NCBI GenBank assembly: GCA_002375695.1
Contig: DFMO01000010.1
Location: 197,328-261,327, forward strand
Reading direction: 5' to 3'
Length of the DNA stretch: 64,000 nucleotides
Source of the DNA: Flavobacteriaceae bacterium UBA3591
GTDB taxonomy: Bacteria; Bacteroidota; Bacteroidia; Flavobacteriales; Flavobacteriaceae
Below the pieces are notes generated by a model. That model made no database searches and was not told where the DNA came from. It saw only the letters and a program-made list of their open reading frames with translations. Within the stretch, counting starts at the first letter, position 1. Each line of letters starts with the position of its first letter. Below, piece after piece: positions 23,716-32,662 of the stretch. Both the position numbers and the translations under genes were made by a program.

Positions 23716-24812
23716 TTCCGTTTTTAGATTTAAAGGCAATCAACCAACGTTTTGAAGCGGAATTTCAAAGCAATTTCCAGCAGTTTTTAGCTTCGGGTTA
23801 TTATATTTTGGGCAATCAAGTTAAGTTGTTTGAATCAAACTTCGGCAATTACTGCGGCACAAAGCACTGCATAGGTGTTGGCAACGGTTTGGACGCCTTG
23901 CGACTAATTTTGGAAGGGTATAAAATACTCGGAAAACTAAAAGAAAATGATGAAGTTTTAGTGGCTTCAAATACGTATATCGCTACTATTTTGGCGATAA
24001 AGCAGGCGGGCTTAAAACCGATTTTGGTAGAGGCAGATAGCGCTACTTATAATTTCAATTTAAGCGCGTTAAAAGGTGCAGTTTCTAAAAACACAAAGGC
24101 AATTATGCCCGTGCATCTTTACGGTCAGATTTCGATTATGGATGAAATTTTAGAGATTTCAGAAAAACATAATTTACTTGTAATTGAGGATGCTGCGCAG
24201 GCTCATGGAGCTAAAGACGCAAACGGAAACCGTGCAGGAAACATTGGCGATGCAGCAGGTTTTAGCTTTTATCCGTCAAAAAATCTTGGAGCTTTGGGCG
24301 ATGGAGGAGCAGTAACTACAAATGATGACCAATTAGCACAAGCAGTTTTAAAACTTAGAAACTACGGCACCACGACAAAATACGTAAACGAAGTTTTGGG
24401 TTTTAACTCGCGATTAGACGAGTTGCAAGCGGCTTTTTTAAATGTAAAACTAAAAACGCTCGACAGCGATAACGCGCGAAGACGAGCTATCGCAAAAAGG
24501 TATATTTCTGAAATTAAAAATTCAAAAATCACATTGCCAAAATACGATGGATGTGAAAATCACGTATTTCATCTTTTTGTAATTAGGGTAGAAAATAGAA
24601 ATGCTTTAATTGATTATTTAGACCGCAACGGGATAGGCCATTTAATTCATTACCCCATCCCGCCGCACCAGCAAAAAGCACTTTCGCACTTAGCGCATTT
24701 ACAATTTCCTGTTACCGAAAAAATTCACAACCAAGTGTTGAGTATACCAATGAGCCCCGTGTTAAAAGATGAGCAAGTGTCGCAAGTTATAACTGTATTA
24801 AATAGTTTTTAA
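23712..24812 (+). CDS. DegT/DnrJ/EryC1/StrS sugar aminotransferase
   Basis: This 366-residue PLP enzyme has GVGNGLDALRL (cofactor phosphate), ASNTYIATI, LVIEDAAQAHGA (Asp-Ala-Ala-Gln) and SFYPSKNLGALGDGGA with the Schiff-base Lys at about 190, then GFNSRLDELQAA. It transfers an amino group from glutamate to a nucleotide-linked keto-sugar, closest in style to FdtB/QdtB enzymes that make 3-amino-3,6-dideoxyhexoses. An FdtA/QdtA-like cupin at 29596 would supply the 3-keto substrate, and the FemAB-like neighbour would acylate the product. The exact sugar is not decidable. Confidence 0.92.
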   Translation: MIPFLDLKAINQRFEAEFQSNFQQFLASGYYILGNQVKLFESNFGNYCGTKHCIGVGNGLDALRLILEGYKILGKLKENDEVLVASNTYIATILAIKQAGLKPILVEADSATYNFNLSALKGAVSKNTKAIMPVHLYGQISIMDEILEISEKHNLLVIEDAAQAHGAKDANGNRAGNIGDAAGFSFYPSKNLGALGDGGAVTTNDDQLAQAVLKLRNYGTTTKYVNEVLGFNSRLDELQAAFLNVKLKTLDSDNARRRAIAKRYISEIKNSKITLPKYDGCENHVFHLFVIRVENRNALIDYLDRNGIGHLIHYPIPPHQQKALSHLAHLQFPVTEKIHNQVLSIPMSPVLKDEQVSQVITVLNSF

Positions 24813-24813
24813 T

Positions 24814-26103
24814 TTGAAAATACCACCGTTTATCCGCCAAAATTTACTTTTAAAGATGACTTCTTTAAACGCTGGGGTTATTGGCGTGCGTTTGTTTATT
24901 TCGCTTTTTATTCAACGGTTGCTCGCCGAAATTGTAGGCGAGGCAGGTATTGCTAAAATAGGTTCGCTGCGCAATTTGCTCGAAATGCTTAGCTCGTTTG
25001 CATCGGTGGGAATTTTTAGTGGAGTGGTAAAATACGTTGCAGAATATCAAGAAGATAAAGAACAACTCCAAAAGTTATTTTCAACCACATTAGTCTTTAC
25101 GGTAATAGGAACCATTGTTGTTTCAATTACACTTTTTTTAAGTTCTACATATTTAAGCGTCACAATTTTCGATTCAAACCAGTACGTTTATCTCATAAAG
25201 CTATTGGCGGTCATTGTACCATTTATTAGTATGTTTCGCATCTTTAACGGTGTTGTAAACGGTCTGTCGCGTTATAAAAAACTAGCTGGAATAGATCTAT
25301 TTAGTTACATTTTAAGTGCAGCGCTTACCGTAATTTTATTGCTTACAAATAATATTGACGGAGCTTTAATTGCCATTGCAATTACCCCGGCACTACAATT
25401 TTTTGTCCTCCTTTATATTTTTATAAAAGTACTTCGCGAATACGTCCAATTTTCAAAACTTAAGTTCCAAGTGCCAATGGCAAAGGGATTGTTAGCGTTT
25501 TCGCTAATGTCTTTTTTTTCAACTGTATTGTTGAATTACGTTGAAATTGATATTCGCGTTATGATTCAAAATAGAATAAATTTTGAAGAGGCGGGAATTT
25601 GGACAGCGATGACCAATATTTCTAAAAATTATATGGTTTTTTCGAGTGCTATTTTTTCGCTTTACGTTCTTCCAAAATTTGCTAGCATTTATAATAAAAG
25701 AGATTTTAAAGCCGAACTTTTAAATATTTATAAAACCTTGTTGCCACTTTTTGGCGTTGGGATGTTGCTTGTTTACTTTTTACGCGACTACGTAATTATG
25801 ATTATCTACCCAGATTTTCACGGGATGGAATCATTGTTTAAATGGCAATTATTGGGCGATTTTGTACGGTTGGCTGCGCTGGTTTTAGGGTATCAATTTT
25901 TAGCTAAAAAAATGGTGCGAAATTTTATATTTTCTGAAATTTTATCACTCGCCCTTTTCTATGGATTCTCTTACTATTTAACCGGAATTTACGGAGTGGA
26001 AGGAGTAGTGATGGCACACTTTTTACGCTATGTAATTTACTTTATTGTGGTGCTTTATTTGGTTTTCCGATACTTTAAAAAACAGCAGCAAATTACAGAT
26101 TAA
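24814..26103 (+). CDS. Wzx-like oligosaccharide flippase
   Basis: This 429-residue integral membrane protein has about twelve hydrophobic segments and the general character of the MOP/MATE polysaccharide-export family (N-terminal NAGVIGVRLFISLFIQRLLA, repeated AGIAKIGSLRN). It starts at TTG one base after the aminotransferase stop. It would move undecaprenyl-linked repeat units across the inner membrane, consistent with an O-antigen or capsule locus. It is the last gene of the operon that began at 18198. Confidence 0.85.
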   Translation: MKIPPFIRQNLLLKMTSLNAGVIGVRLFISLFIQRLLAEIVGEAGIAKIGSLRNLLEMLSSFASVGIFSGVVKYVAEYQEDKEQLQKLFSTTLVFTVIGTIVVSITLFLSSTYLSVTIFDSNQYVYLIKLLAVIVPFISMFRIFNGVVNGLSRYKKLAGIDLFSYILSAALTVILLLTNNIDGALIAIAITPALQFFVLLYIFIKVLREYVQFSKLKFQVPMAKGLLAFSLMSFFSTVLLNYVEIDIRVMIQNRINFEEAGIWTAMTNISKNYMVFSSAIFSLYVLPKFASIYNKRDFKAELLNIYKTLLPLFGVGMLLVYFLRDYVIMIIYPDFHGMESLFKWQLLGDFVRLAALVLGYQFLAKKMVRNFIFSEILSLALFYGFSYYLTGIYGVEGVVMAHFLRYVIYFIVVLYLVFRYFKKQQQITD

Positions 26104-26153
26104 TTTTACTTCAATCTTGTATAAATTGAATACCGCAAACAAGAGATAATACG

Positions 26154-26161
26154 TACCTTTG
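26154..26161 (+). promoter_or_regulatory. -7 element for the gene at 26189
   Basis: TACCTTTG matches TAnnTTTG and lies 27 bases before the start codon. No clear -33 element is seen at the right distance. Confidence 0.5.
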
Positions 26162-26188
26162 CGCAAAAGTTTTTAAGTCGTATTTTTT

Positions 26189-27172
26189 ATGTCTACCCCG
26201 CTTTATAACCCGTTTGAAGATTTATTATTTGACGATCATTTTTGCTTTCTGTCGGGAAGCTTAACTACCGAGCGCATTTCAGTTTTTCCAGAGTGGTTAA
26301 TGAATCATTTTAAATTTGGAGATGAACGCATTGAAATGATGGATAAATCCAAGTCGTATAAATATCACGATTTAGAGTTGCCGTGTTCGCCACAGGTAAA
26401 AGAAGCCTTTTCAAAATTAGATTCAAAAATACAGGAAGCTTATAAAAAAGGTTATGAAGGAGTTGCAGCACTCGATGAAAAATCGCTCTTTCAATGGACG
26501 GGTAGAATTGTTTACGGACTGTTGTATTACGAAATGGTTTACGAACGAAACAGGCTTCAAAAATTAGGCGAAGAATTTAAGCTGTCGCCTTTACTACGGG
26601 AGCGGTTTGGGCATTTTCATTTAATGTTACAATCGCTAATTGAACCCATTAATTTTAAAGGAAATAAACCTTGGAGTATTATTGTTTTTCCGCTGAAATA
26701 TTCGGCAGATATTTTTAGCTACCGCGACGATACCGTTAATTTACTTTTTTCAATGGGCGTTAATGGGTTTGGAATTATCGCTCATTTACAAGACAACGGG
26801 GCAGTGGGCGAAAAGCAAAAAGATATAGTTGAAAAGATGAAAGGGCACGTTTTGCACCCAATTCAGTTTGAAGAATTATACGCTCGTTTTCACTATTCAG
26901 ATTATATTTTTCAATACAAACCAAAATATAATATTACAAGCGACGAAAACGGGATAACTATTGAATCTTTGCCTGTTAAAAAGGTGGGAAGCAAGCCGCT
27001 TTTTGGATTTTGGGACGAAAACATTTTTGCGCAGTTGCTCGCCAATTATTGGCAAGTGTACGGTATAGAAAGAGAAGATATTTTACGTTTTCAAAAACCG
27101 CCTTTAAGTTTTTTAGAAAATCCCTATTCACTAGATTTTATAGACCCCGAAACGATAGATTTACCGTACTAA
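26189..27172 (+). CDS. Conserved-looking protein of unknown function
   Basis: This 327-residue protein has no signal peptide or membrane helix. Visible stretches are NPFEDLLFDDHFCFLSG, PWSIIVFPLKYSADIF, GFGIIAHLQDNGAVGE and FWDENIFAQLLANYW. The composition is that of a globular cytosolic protein with alternating helical and strand segments. I do not recognise the family. It has its own -7 element and sits between the flippase and a convergent glycosyltransferase, with 7 bases to the latter's stop. It may belong to the polysaccharide locus or be a housekeeping gene the locus was inserted beside. Confidence 0.7.
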   Translation: MSTPLYNPFEDLLFDDHFCFLSGSLTTERISVFPEWLMNHFKFGDERIEMMDKSKSYKYHDLELPCSPQVKEAFSKLDSKIQEAYKKGYEGVAALDEKSLFQWTGRIVYGLLYYEMVYERNRLQKLGEEFKLSPLLRERFGHFHLMLQSLIEPINFKGNKPWSIIVFPLKYSADIFSYRDDTVNLLFSMGVNGFGIIAHLQDNGAVGEKQKDIVEKMKGHVLHPIQFEELYARFHYSDYIFQYKPKYNITSDENGITIESLPVKKVGSKPLFGFWDENIFAQLLANYWQVYGIEREDILRFQKPPLSFLENPYSLDFIDPETIDLPY

Positions 27173-27179
27173 ACCCGGG

Positions 27180-28319
27180 TTAATTTAACCCCCAAAACGC
27201 CAAATACTTTTTAGCAATTGTAATATAGTGGTGTTCTTTTTCAATAAACTGCCGCGCGTTTTTTGAAATTGCTTTTAATCGCTCCGGATTTAAAATTAGG
27301 TTTTCTAACTTTTCAACTAAGTAATTTACGTCTGGAAGCGTATTAATACACACTTCATCCTCTTGTAGATTAAAGTGACGTAAAAACTCTTTTTCGGCAC
27401 CCGTAAACACTACTTTTCCTTTGGCCATCGCCTCCAGTGCATTATAGCCTTGATCGTACGCAAAAACTTGATCTAAAAGTATGTGTGCAGAGTTATACTT
27501 TTCAATATATTCTAAATACGGCACGTCTTCAACCGTGATAACCTCTACCTTTGAAGGGTACTTTTCAATAATTTTCCCCAGTGCAGCTTCAAAATAATCA
27601 TTTCCTTTTTTAAAATAATTTGCCCTGTTTATTCCGTGAAAAATTATAATTTTTTCGGTTGAAATTATAGGTTGAAATTTTAGTATTTCAGTATTTATCG
27701 GGTTTGGAATAAGGCCAAAATATTTTTCTTTTTTTTCTAGCGGAATTGCATAATCATAATCTGAAGCTGCAATGCCATCAACCTTATCTACAATAAAATT
27801 GTGCAAATCTTTATAGGGAGGCGAAATATATTTTAAAGCGGGGTAAAATTCTTTTTCTGAAACTTTGCCGTCAAAAAGTGGGTTAAAAATAGAATACCTA
27901 AACTTCTTGTCGAAGGCATATTTTACACTTGTAAAATCGGTTCCGCAGGAAAGTAAAAAAAGCTTTTTATTGTGTTTTTTTAAATACGAAATAATTTCTT
28001 TTTCGTACTTGGGTAAAATTCCAAACGGACTTTCATTTATAAGTTGAACAGCATCAAAACCTCGAAACGATTCTCTTTGTTTAAAAAACTGATTTCTTAA
28101 CGAAACCGAGGTAATATCCAGTCCTAAAATTCGGTATACGCCAACTTTTATTTTTTTTAAAATACCCGAGTCGTACTTGCGTTTTAAGATAACATCTGAA
28201 GGATAATTTTTAAAAGCATCGCCGGTTGAAACCAATAATACTTCGTGGCCCAAAGCTATTAAACCCTCTTTTAACGAATTGTGCAACCGGCTGTATTCGC
28301 CCACCAAAAGTATTTTCAT
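27180..28319 (-). CDS. Glycosyltransferase (GT-B, family 4-like)
   Basis: This 379-residue enzyme opens with MKILLVGEYSRLHNSLKEGL. The C-terminal donor domain has FHGINRANYFKKGNDYF and the sugar-nucleotide block GYNALEAMAKGKVVFTGAEKEF (given here for position, about 280-300). It has no membrane helix and probably works at the cytoplasmic membrane face adding one sugar to a lipid-linked chain. It is divergent from the GT4 gene at 28500. Confidence 0.86.
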   Translation of the reverse strand: MKILLVGEYSRLHNSLKEGLIALGHEVLLVSTGDAFKNYPSDVILKRKYDSGILKKIKVGVYRILGLDITSVSLRNQFFKQRESFRGFDAVQLINESPFGILPKYEKEIISYLKKHNKKLFLLSCGTDFTSVKYAFDKKFRYSIFNPLFDGKVSEKEFYPALKYISPPYKDLHNFIVDKVDGIAASDYDYAIPLEKKEKYFGLIPNPINTEILKFQPIISTEKIIIFHGINRANYFKKGNDYFEAALGKIIEKYPSKVEVITVEDVPYLEYIEKYNSAHILLDQVFAYDQGYNALEAMAKGKVVFTGAEKEFLRHFNLQEDEVCINTLPDVNYLVEKLENLILNPERLKAISKNARQFIEKEHHYITIAKKYLAFWGLN

Positions 28320-28458
28320 AGTTTGTGTTTTTTAACCGTAAAAGCAGTTGCCACTTGTATATTTATGTATAAATTTTGTTGCAAATGTTTAAATTTTCTG
28401 AGGGAGGGTTGATTATTATTTTTTTTAAAACTCCAGATTAAAAGTATACTTATAAACC

Positions 28459-28466
28459 TATATTTG
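28459..28466 (+). promoter_or_regulatory. -7 element for the glycosyltransferase at 28500
   Basis: TATATTTG matches TAnnTTTG, 34 bases before the ATG, in the 180-base divergent gap between two glycosyltransferase genes. Confidence 0.5.
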
Positions 28467-28499
28467 CGTTGTGCAATCAAAAATACACAATAAAAAAAG

Positions 28500-29609
28500 A
28501 TGACCGCTGAAAAGAAATTTAAAGTGTGTCTTGTTTCAATTTCGCTTGCAAAAGGTGGGTTGGAACGCTCGTGTGCCATGCTTACCGAAATGCTCCAAAT
28601 GCAAGGCCACGAAGTGCATTTGGCTATTTTAAACGATGAAATAGACTATTCTTTTAGCGGGAAACTTTTTAATTTAGGAAAGTATAAATCGAGCAACGAC
28701 TCTCTTTTAAAAAGATTACTTCGGTTTCGGAAACTTCGCAGCTATTTAAAAACTGAAAATTTTGATGTAATTATTGATCATCGTCCTAAAAATAACTACC
28801 GTCGCGAGTTGTTTTACGCAAGGTATATTTACCGTGGGTTTAAAAGAATTTATGTGGTACACAGCACAAATAAACCCGAATATTTAACCGAACAACCTTC
28901 AAAATTTGCTGAAATTTATCGCGAAAATGTACTTAATGTAGCGGTTTCAAAATATATTGAAACCGAGATTTTAAAAAAGGAAGAAATTGAAAATTCGGTG
29001 ACTATTCACAATGCTTTTAATCCCAATTGGGATGCTAAAAATGGGCTCTTGCCCGAAATGCTTCAAAATAAAAAATACATACTATCTTACGGAAGACTTG
29101 ACGATACAATTAAAGATTTTTCGTTTTTAATTGAAGCTTTTTCACAGTCGAAAGTGTGGGAAAACAATACAGATTTGGTGATTTTGGGCAATGGAAAAGA
29201 TAAAGAGATGCTTCAAAATTTGGCGAACACCAAAGATTGCGCAAAACACATACTGTTTTTACCTTTTACCAACACACCTTTTAAAATTATACAAAACGCA
29301 CATTGTGTTTGCCTTACGAGCAAATACGAAGGTTTTCCTATGGTTTTGGTAGAGTCGTTATCATTGGGAACGCCAGTAGTTTCATTAGATATTGTTTCGG
29401 GTCCTTCTGAAATAATTGAAGATGGTAAAAATGGTTTGTTGGTTCGCGAAAGAAGTTTACCTTTATTTGCCGAAGCTTTACAAAAAATATGTGCTGACAA
29501 AGCATTTTACGAAAATTTGAAAGCACAAACTAAGTCATCGGTTACAAGGTTTTCGATGCAGAATATTTCAGAAATATGGAACCAAAAATTACAGCATGCA
29601 ATACGTTGA
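28500..29609 (+). CDS. Glycosyltransferase family 4
   Basis: This 369-residue enzyme has an N-terminal fold opening VCLVSISLAKGGLERS (acceptor side, Gly-Gly loop), YVVHSTNKPEY in the middle, LSYGRLDDTIKDF at the start of the donor domain, and the EX7E motif YEGFPMVLVESLSLGTPVVS near 285. It is retaining by family. It overlaps the following cupin gene by 14 bases, so the two are co-translated. Confidence 0.93.
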   Translation: MTAEKKFKVCLVSISLAKGGLERSCAMLTEMLQMQGHEVHLAILNDEIDYSFSGKLFNLGKYKSSNDSLLKRLLRFRKLRSYLKTENFDVIIDHRPKNNYRRELFYARYIYRGFKRIYVVHSTNKPEYLTEQPSKFAEIYRENVLNVAVSKYIETEILKKEEIENSVTIHNAFNPNWDAKNGLLPEMLQNKKYILSYGRLDDTIKDFSFLIEAFSQSKVWENNTDLVILGNGKDKEMLQNLANTKDCAKHILFLPFTNTPFKIIQNAHCVCLTSKYEGFPMVLVESLSLGTPVVSLDIVSGPSEIIEDGKNGLLVRERSLPLFAEALQKICADKAFYENLKAQTKSSVTRFSMQNISEIWNQKLQHAIR

Positions 29610-30015
29610 TTTGGAAAAAATAGAATTAAAAGAAATCCCGAAAATTAGCGATCCAGACGGTCGCGGTAATTTATCGGTAGTGGAGAAAGATTTTTTGCCA
29701 TTTACAATAAAGCGTGTGTATTATTTATACGATGTTCCAAGCTCCTCAACGCGGGGCGGCCACGCACATAAACAATTACAGCAGTTTTTAATTGCGTTAA
29801 GTGGCAGTTTTGATGTGGTTTTAGACAATGGAAAAACCCGCCGAACAATTACGTTAAATAGACCCGATAGGGGCTTGCTAATCCCCAACGGGGTTTGGCG
29901 TGAGCTTGAAACATTTTCTTCGGGGGCGGTGTGTTTATCGTTGGTGAGCGAAGAATATGATGAAGACGATTATATTCGCGAATACGATGCGTTTAAACTA
30001 TTTAAACGTTCCTAA
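29596..30015 (+). CDS. FdtA/QdtA-family cupin (sugar 3,4-ketoisomerase)
   Basis: This 139-residue single-cupin protein has DPDGRGNLSV, RVYYLYDVPSSSTRGGHAHK with the GGHAHK active-site block, QFLIALSGSFDVVLDNG and GLLIPNGVWRELETFS. Family members isomerise dTDP-4-keto-6-deoxyglucose to the 3-keto form ahead of a 3-aminotransferase, which is encoded at 23712. Here it is separated from that gene and coupled to a glycosyltransferase. Its last 18 bases overlap the end of the convergent GT2 gene. Confidence 0.9.
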   Translation: MQYVDLEKIELKEIPKISDPDGRGNLSVVEKDFLPFTIKRVYYLYDVPSSSTRGGHAHKQLQQFLIALSGSFDVVLDNGKTRRTITLNRPDRGLLIPNGVWRELETFSSGAVCLSLVSEEYDEDDYIREYDAFKLFKRS

Positions 30016-30927
30016 TCGCAGCCCTAATTTTTCTAAATTATCCTTAGTTTTTGACAGATACTTTAAAATAGTTTTGTTTTGTCGCAGTAAAAATTTTTGT
30101 TTTTTACTAAGATTTTTAAGGTCTATTTTTTCATAAATTTCACTAAACGCTTTTTTGTTGCCTTCAATTTTCGCGAGAACACAGAGCGAGTACCTGTTTA
30201 AATCTAAAAACTTTTTAAGCGCTGGATTTTCGGCTTCGAAAATTTCATATTCTTCAAATTTGGCTTTTTCTTTTAAATTTTTGGCACTTGAGAACAACCC
30301 CGATTTCTTCATAAAATAAGTTGCACAAACCTTGGGGCTAAAAACCACTGGGTATTTTAGGCCAATGCGCACGTAAAGATCGGTGTCTTCACCGCTTTTA
30401 ATTTCTGGGTTATACCAACCCACTGCTTCAAATACATCTTTTTTAATTACGGTTGAAATACTAAGTAAAACCGAATCTAATTGGCTGGCTTCAAAATAGT
30501 CTACAACGGTAGCCGTATTCCCAATAGTTTTAATAGAATAGCTGTTTTTAAAGGTTTTGCCGTTTCGATTTACCTCGGTAGCCGTGGCAAAAACCGAATG
30601 CTGGGGAAACTTATTTACGAGCCTATTTTGTTCTTCTAAATAAAAAGGATACCAGTAATCATCGGCGTCCATTAAGGCTATTAAATTTGTTTGCGCTTGC
30701 TTGATTGTAAAATTTCGCGCCGCCGAAGCACCGCTATTTTCTTGTGAAAAATAACGAATGCGAGGATCGTTAAATTTTAAAATTTCGGCTTCGCTATTAT
30801 CTGTAGAACCATCGTTTAAAATAACAACTTCAAAATCATTAAAACTCTGATTTAATACACTTTCTAAAGTTTTAGCAATGTATTTTTCCTTATTATAAAC
30901 CGATATTACAACTGAAAACTTAGGCAT
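29998..30927 (-). CDS. Glycosyltransferase family 2 (A)
   Basis: This 309-residue GT-A enzyme opens with PKFSVVISVYNKEKYIAKTL, then FEVVILNDGSTDNS, and the metal-binding LIALMDADDYW (DxD at about 90). Its C-terminal ~100 residues are basic and helical. It is the last of three minus-strand genes (32541 to 29998), overlaps the one before by 8 bases and the convergent cupin gene by 18. Confidence 0.93.
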   Translation of the reverse strand: MPKFSVVISVYNKEKYIAKTLESVLNQSFNDFEVVILNDGSTDNSEAEILKFNDPRIRYFSQENSGASAARNFTIKQAQTNLIALMDADDYWYPFYLEEQNRLVNKFPQHSVFATATEVNRNGKTFKNSYSIKTIGNTATVVDYFEASQLDSVLLSISTVIKKDVFEAVGWYNPEIKSGEDTDLYVRIGLKYPVVFSPKVCATYFMKKSGLFSSAKNLKEKAKFEEYEIFEAENPALKKFLDLNRYSLCVLAKIEGNKKAFSEIYEKIDLKNLSKKQKFLLRQNKTILKYLSKTKDNLEKLGLRLGTFK

Positions 30928-31816
30928 TTGGCGGAGTTAGTCTACTAAGATAACCAAGACGGTATAAATCAAAAAGAAAAAGTGAAGGTTTTGTTGAGTT
31001 TAAATTTTTTAGCATCGCGGTTTTAAATGCTTTAAAAAACAAGCGCATGCTCCACAATAGATTGGCATTTTTTAGCTTTAAATACACTTTTAAGATCTTT
31101 ACACTTTCGGCGTCAATTACACCCTTTTGATAGAAATTTAAAAGATTTTGCAATGCTAATTCCGATTTTTTTAAAAAGTCTAAATTGCTTTCCAAATTGA
31201 GGTGTAGCACAGGATTGTCTATATGAAAAATGCTAATATTATTTTTATTTAATTCAAACGCGAATACCGAATCTTCATAACCATAACCCGCAAGTTTTTC
31301 ATTAAATTGAATAAGGTTGAATACTTCTTTTTTAATTGCAAATGCCATCGTTATAAAACTTCGGTAAGGATTTTCTAAACGCTCTTGTAAGGGTAAACTT
31401 TCGCGCTCAACGCCGTAAGTGTGGCGTAAACTTTCACTTTTTAAATTGTTGTTTGGGTATTTAATGCCTCCAAAAACAACCGATCTGTCTTCCGAAAAAC
31501 TTGCGATATAATTTTTTATAAACTCCGAAGACGACGGGAATGTATCGGCATCTAAAAAAAGCAACCAGCCGTATTTTGCTTTTTCGGCCAAAAGATTTCT
31601 AATCTTACTGCGGCCAATATTATTTTTTAGCACTAAAAAGTTGCAATTGGGCAAGGTGTTTATTTCTTCGTTTTCGGCTGAAATTTTATTGTTTGTAGAT
31701 GCATCATCAATCACTAAAATTTCATAAACAATTGCTAATTTGGCGCATTGCTGTTGTAAATTTTCAACCAATTTAAAAACACTATAATTATATGTTGGAA
31801 TTAAAATTGAAATCAT
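30920..31816 (-). CDS. Glycosyltransferase family 2 (B)
   Basis: This 298-residue GT-A enzyme opens with ISILIPTYNYSVFKL, then ILVIDDASTNN, the NNIGRSKIRNLLAEKA block, and the DxD-type WLLFLDADTFPSS (about 95). The VFGGIKYPNN block and a GYGYEDSVFAFEL acceptor loop resemble chondroitin-synthase-like GT2 enzymes. It overlaps both neighbours by a few bases, a translationally coupled set. Confidence 0.92.
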   Translation of the reverse strand: MISILIPTYNYSVFKLVENLQQQCAKLAIVYEILVIDDASTNNKISAENEEINTLPNCNFLVLKNNIGRSKIRNLLAEKAKYGWLLFLDADTFPSSSEFIKNYIASFSEDRSVVFGGIKYPNNNLKSESLRHTYGVERESLPLQERLENPYRSFITMAFAIKKEVFNLIQFNEKLAGYGYEDSVFAFELNKNNISIFHIDNPVLHLNLESNLDFLKKSELALQNLLNFYQKGVIDAESVKILKVYLKLKNANLLWSMRLFFKAFKTAMLKNLNSTKPSLFLFDLYRLGYLSRLTPPNA

Positions 31817-32541
31817 TTTTTTGCAATCAAAATCGTTTCGTTCATAAAACCGTTAAAAATGTTTTTTGAAAAATTTTTGATTTCTACATTGGCAAAGCCG
31901 TTTTGTAATAACCGTTCTTTTAATCCTTCAACAGAATAAACCCTTACGTGATCTTCCTGCCCAAAAGCTTTCAGTCGTTCGGCCTTTGTGGTTTTTGAAA
32001 CATCTTCGTAAATTTTACCAACTTTAAAAGGTGTTTGTATAATGCAGTTTCCACCCTTTTTAAGTACCCGAGATAGCTCACTCATAGCTGCTTTATCGTC
32101 TTCAATATGTTCTAAAATATGATAGCATATAATCAAATCGAAAGAATTATTTTTAACCGGAATATTAGTGATATTATAATTGTATTCTGCAATAAACTCA
32201 TCTTGAAAATCGGTGCTATAATAAGTTATATCGTCGTTTTTTGAAAAGATTCTATACAGGCTTCGCGATGGCGAAAAATGTAAAACTTTGCCTTGTAACA
32301 AATTATTTTCGAGCAAAAAATTATAAAGCCGTCGAGTGCGTGATCTACTTCCGCAAAACGGACAAAGAATGTCGCCATCGGGAATTTTTATAAACTTTTT
32401 TAAATTCTTTTTACAAAGTGAACATCGATGATTTTTACCTTTTAAATGAAACGCAAAAAGTGAGCGTATAAACACCTCATTTTTAAAGAGTGTTTTGCGT
32501 GGAACCACAGTGAGCGCAACTTTTTTAAAAGTTTGATACAT
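31813..32541 (-). CDS. Zinc-ribbon-containing SAM methyltransferase
   Basis: This 242-residue protein has an N-terminal zinc ribbon, HRCSLCKKN and LCPFCGSRSRTRR (two CxxC pairs at about 39-60). A class I methyltransferase core follows: FDLIICYHILEHIEDDKAA is the motif I-III region with the HILEH typical of this group, then RVLKKGGNCIIQTPF. Such methyltransferases are common in polysaccharide loci, often capping or modifying sugars. It is first of the three-gene minus-strand operon. Confidence 0.88.
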   Translation of the reverse strand: MYQTFKKVALTVVPRKTLFKNEVFIRSLFAFHLKGKNHRCSLCKKNLKKFIKIPDGDILCPFCGSRSRTRRLYNFLLENNLLQGKVLHFSPSRSLYRIFSKNDDITYYSTDFQDEFIAEYNYNITNIPVKNNSFDLIICYHILEHIEDDKAAMSELSRVLKKGGNCIIQTPFKVGKIYEDVSKTTKAERLKAFGQEDHVRVYSVEGLKERLLQNGFANVEIKNFSKNIFNGFMNETILIAKK

Positions 32542-32662
32542 AACGCTAAAATACAGTAAACTTTTTTGGAAGTACTTATTTTATATTTGAAATTGTATTG
32601 TGAAATACTATTTGTTTCAAAAAAAATAAAAAAAGAAGTACCTTGTAACAAAAGAAATTAGC

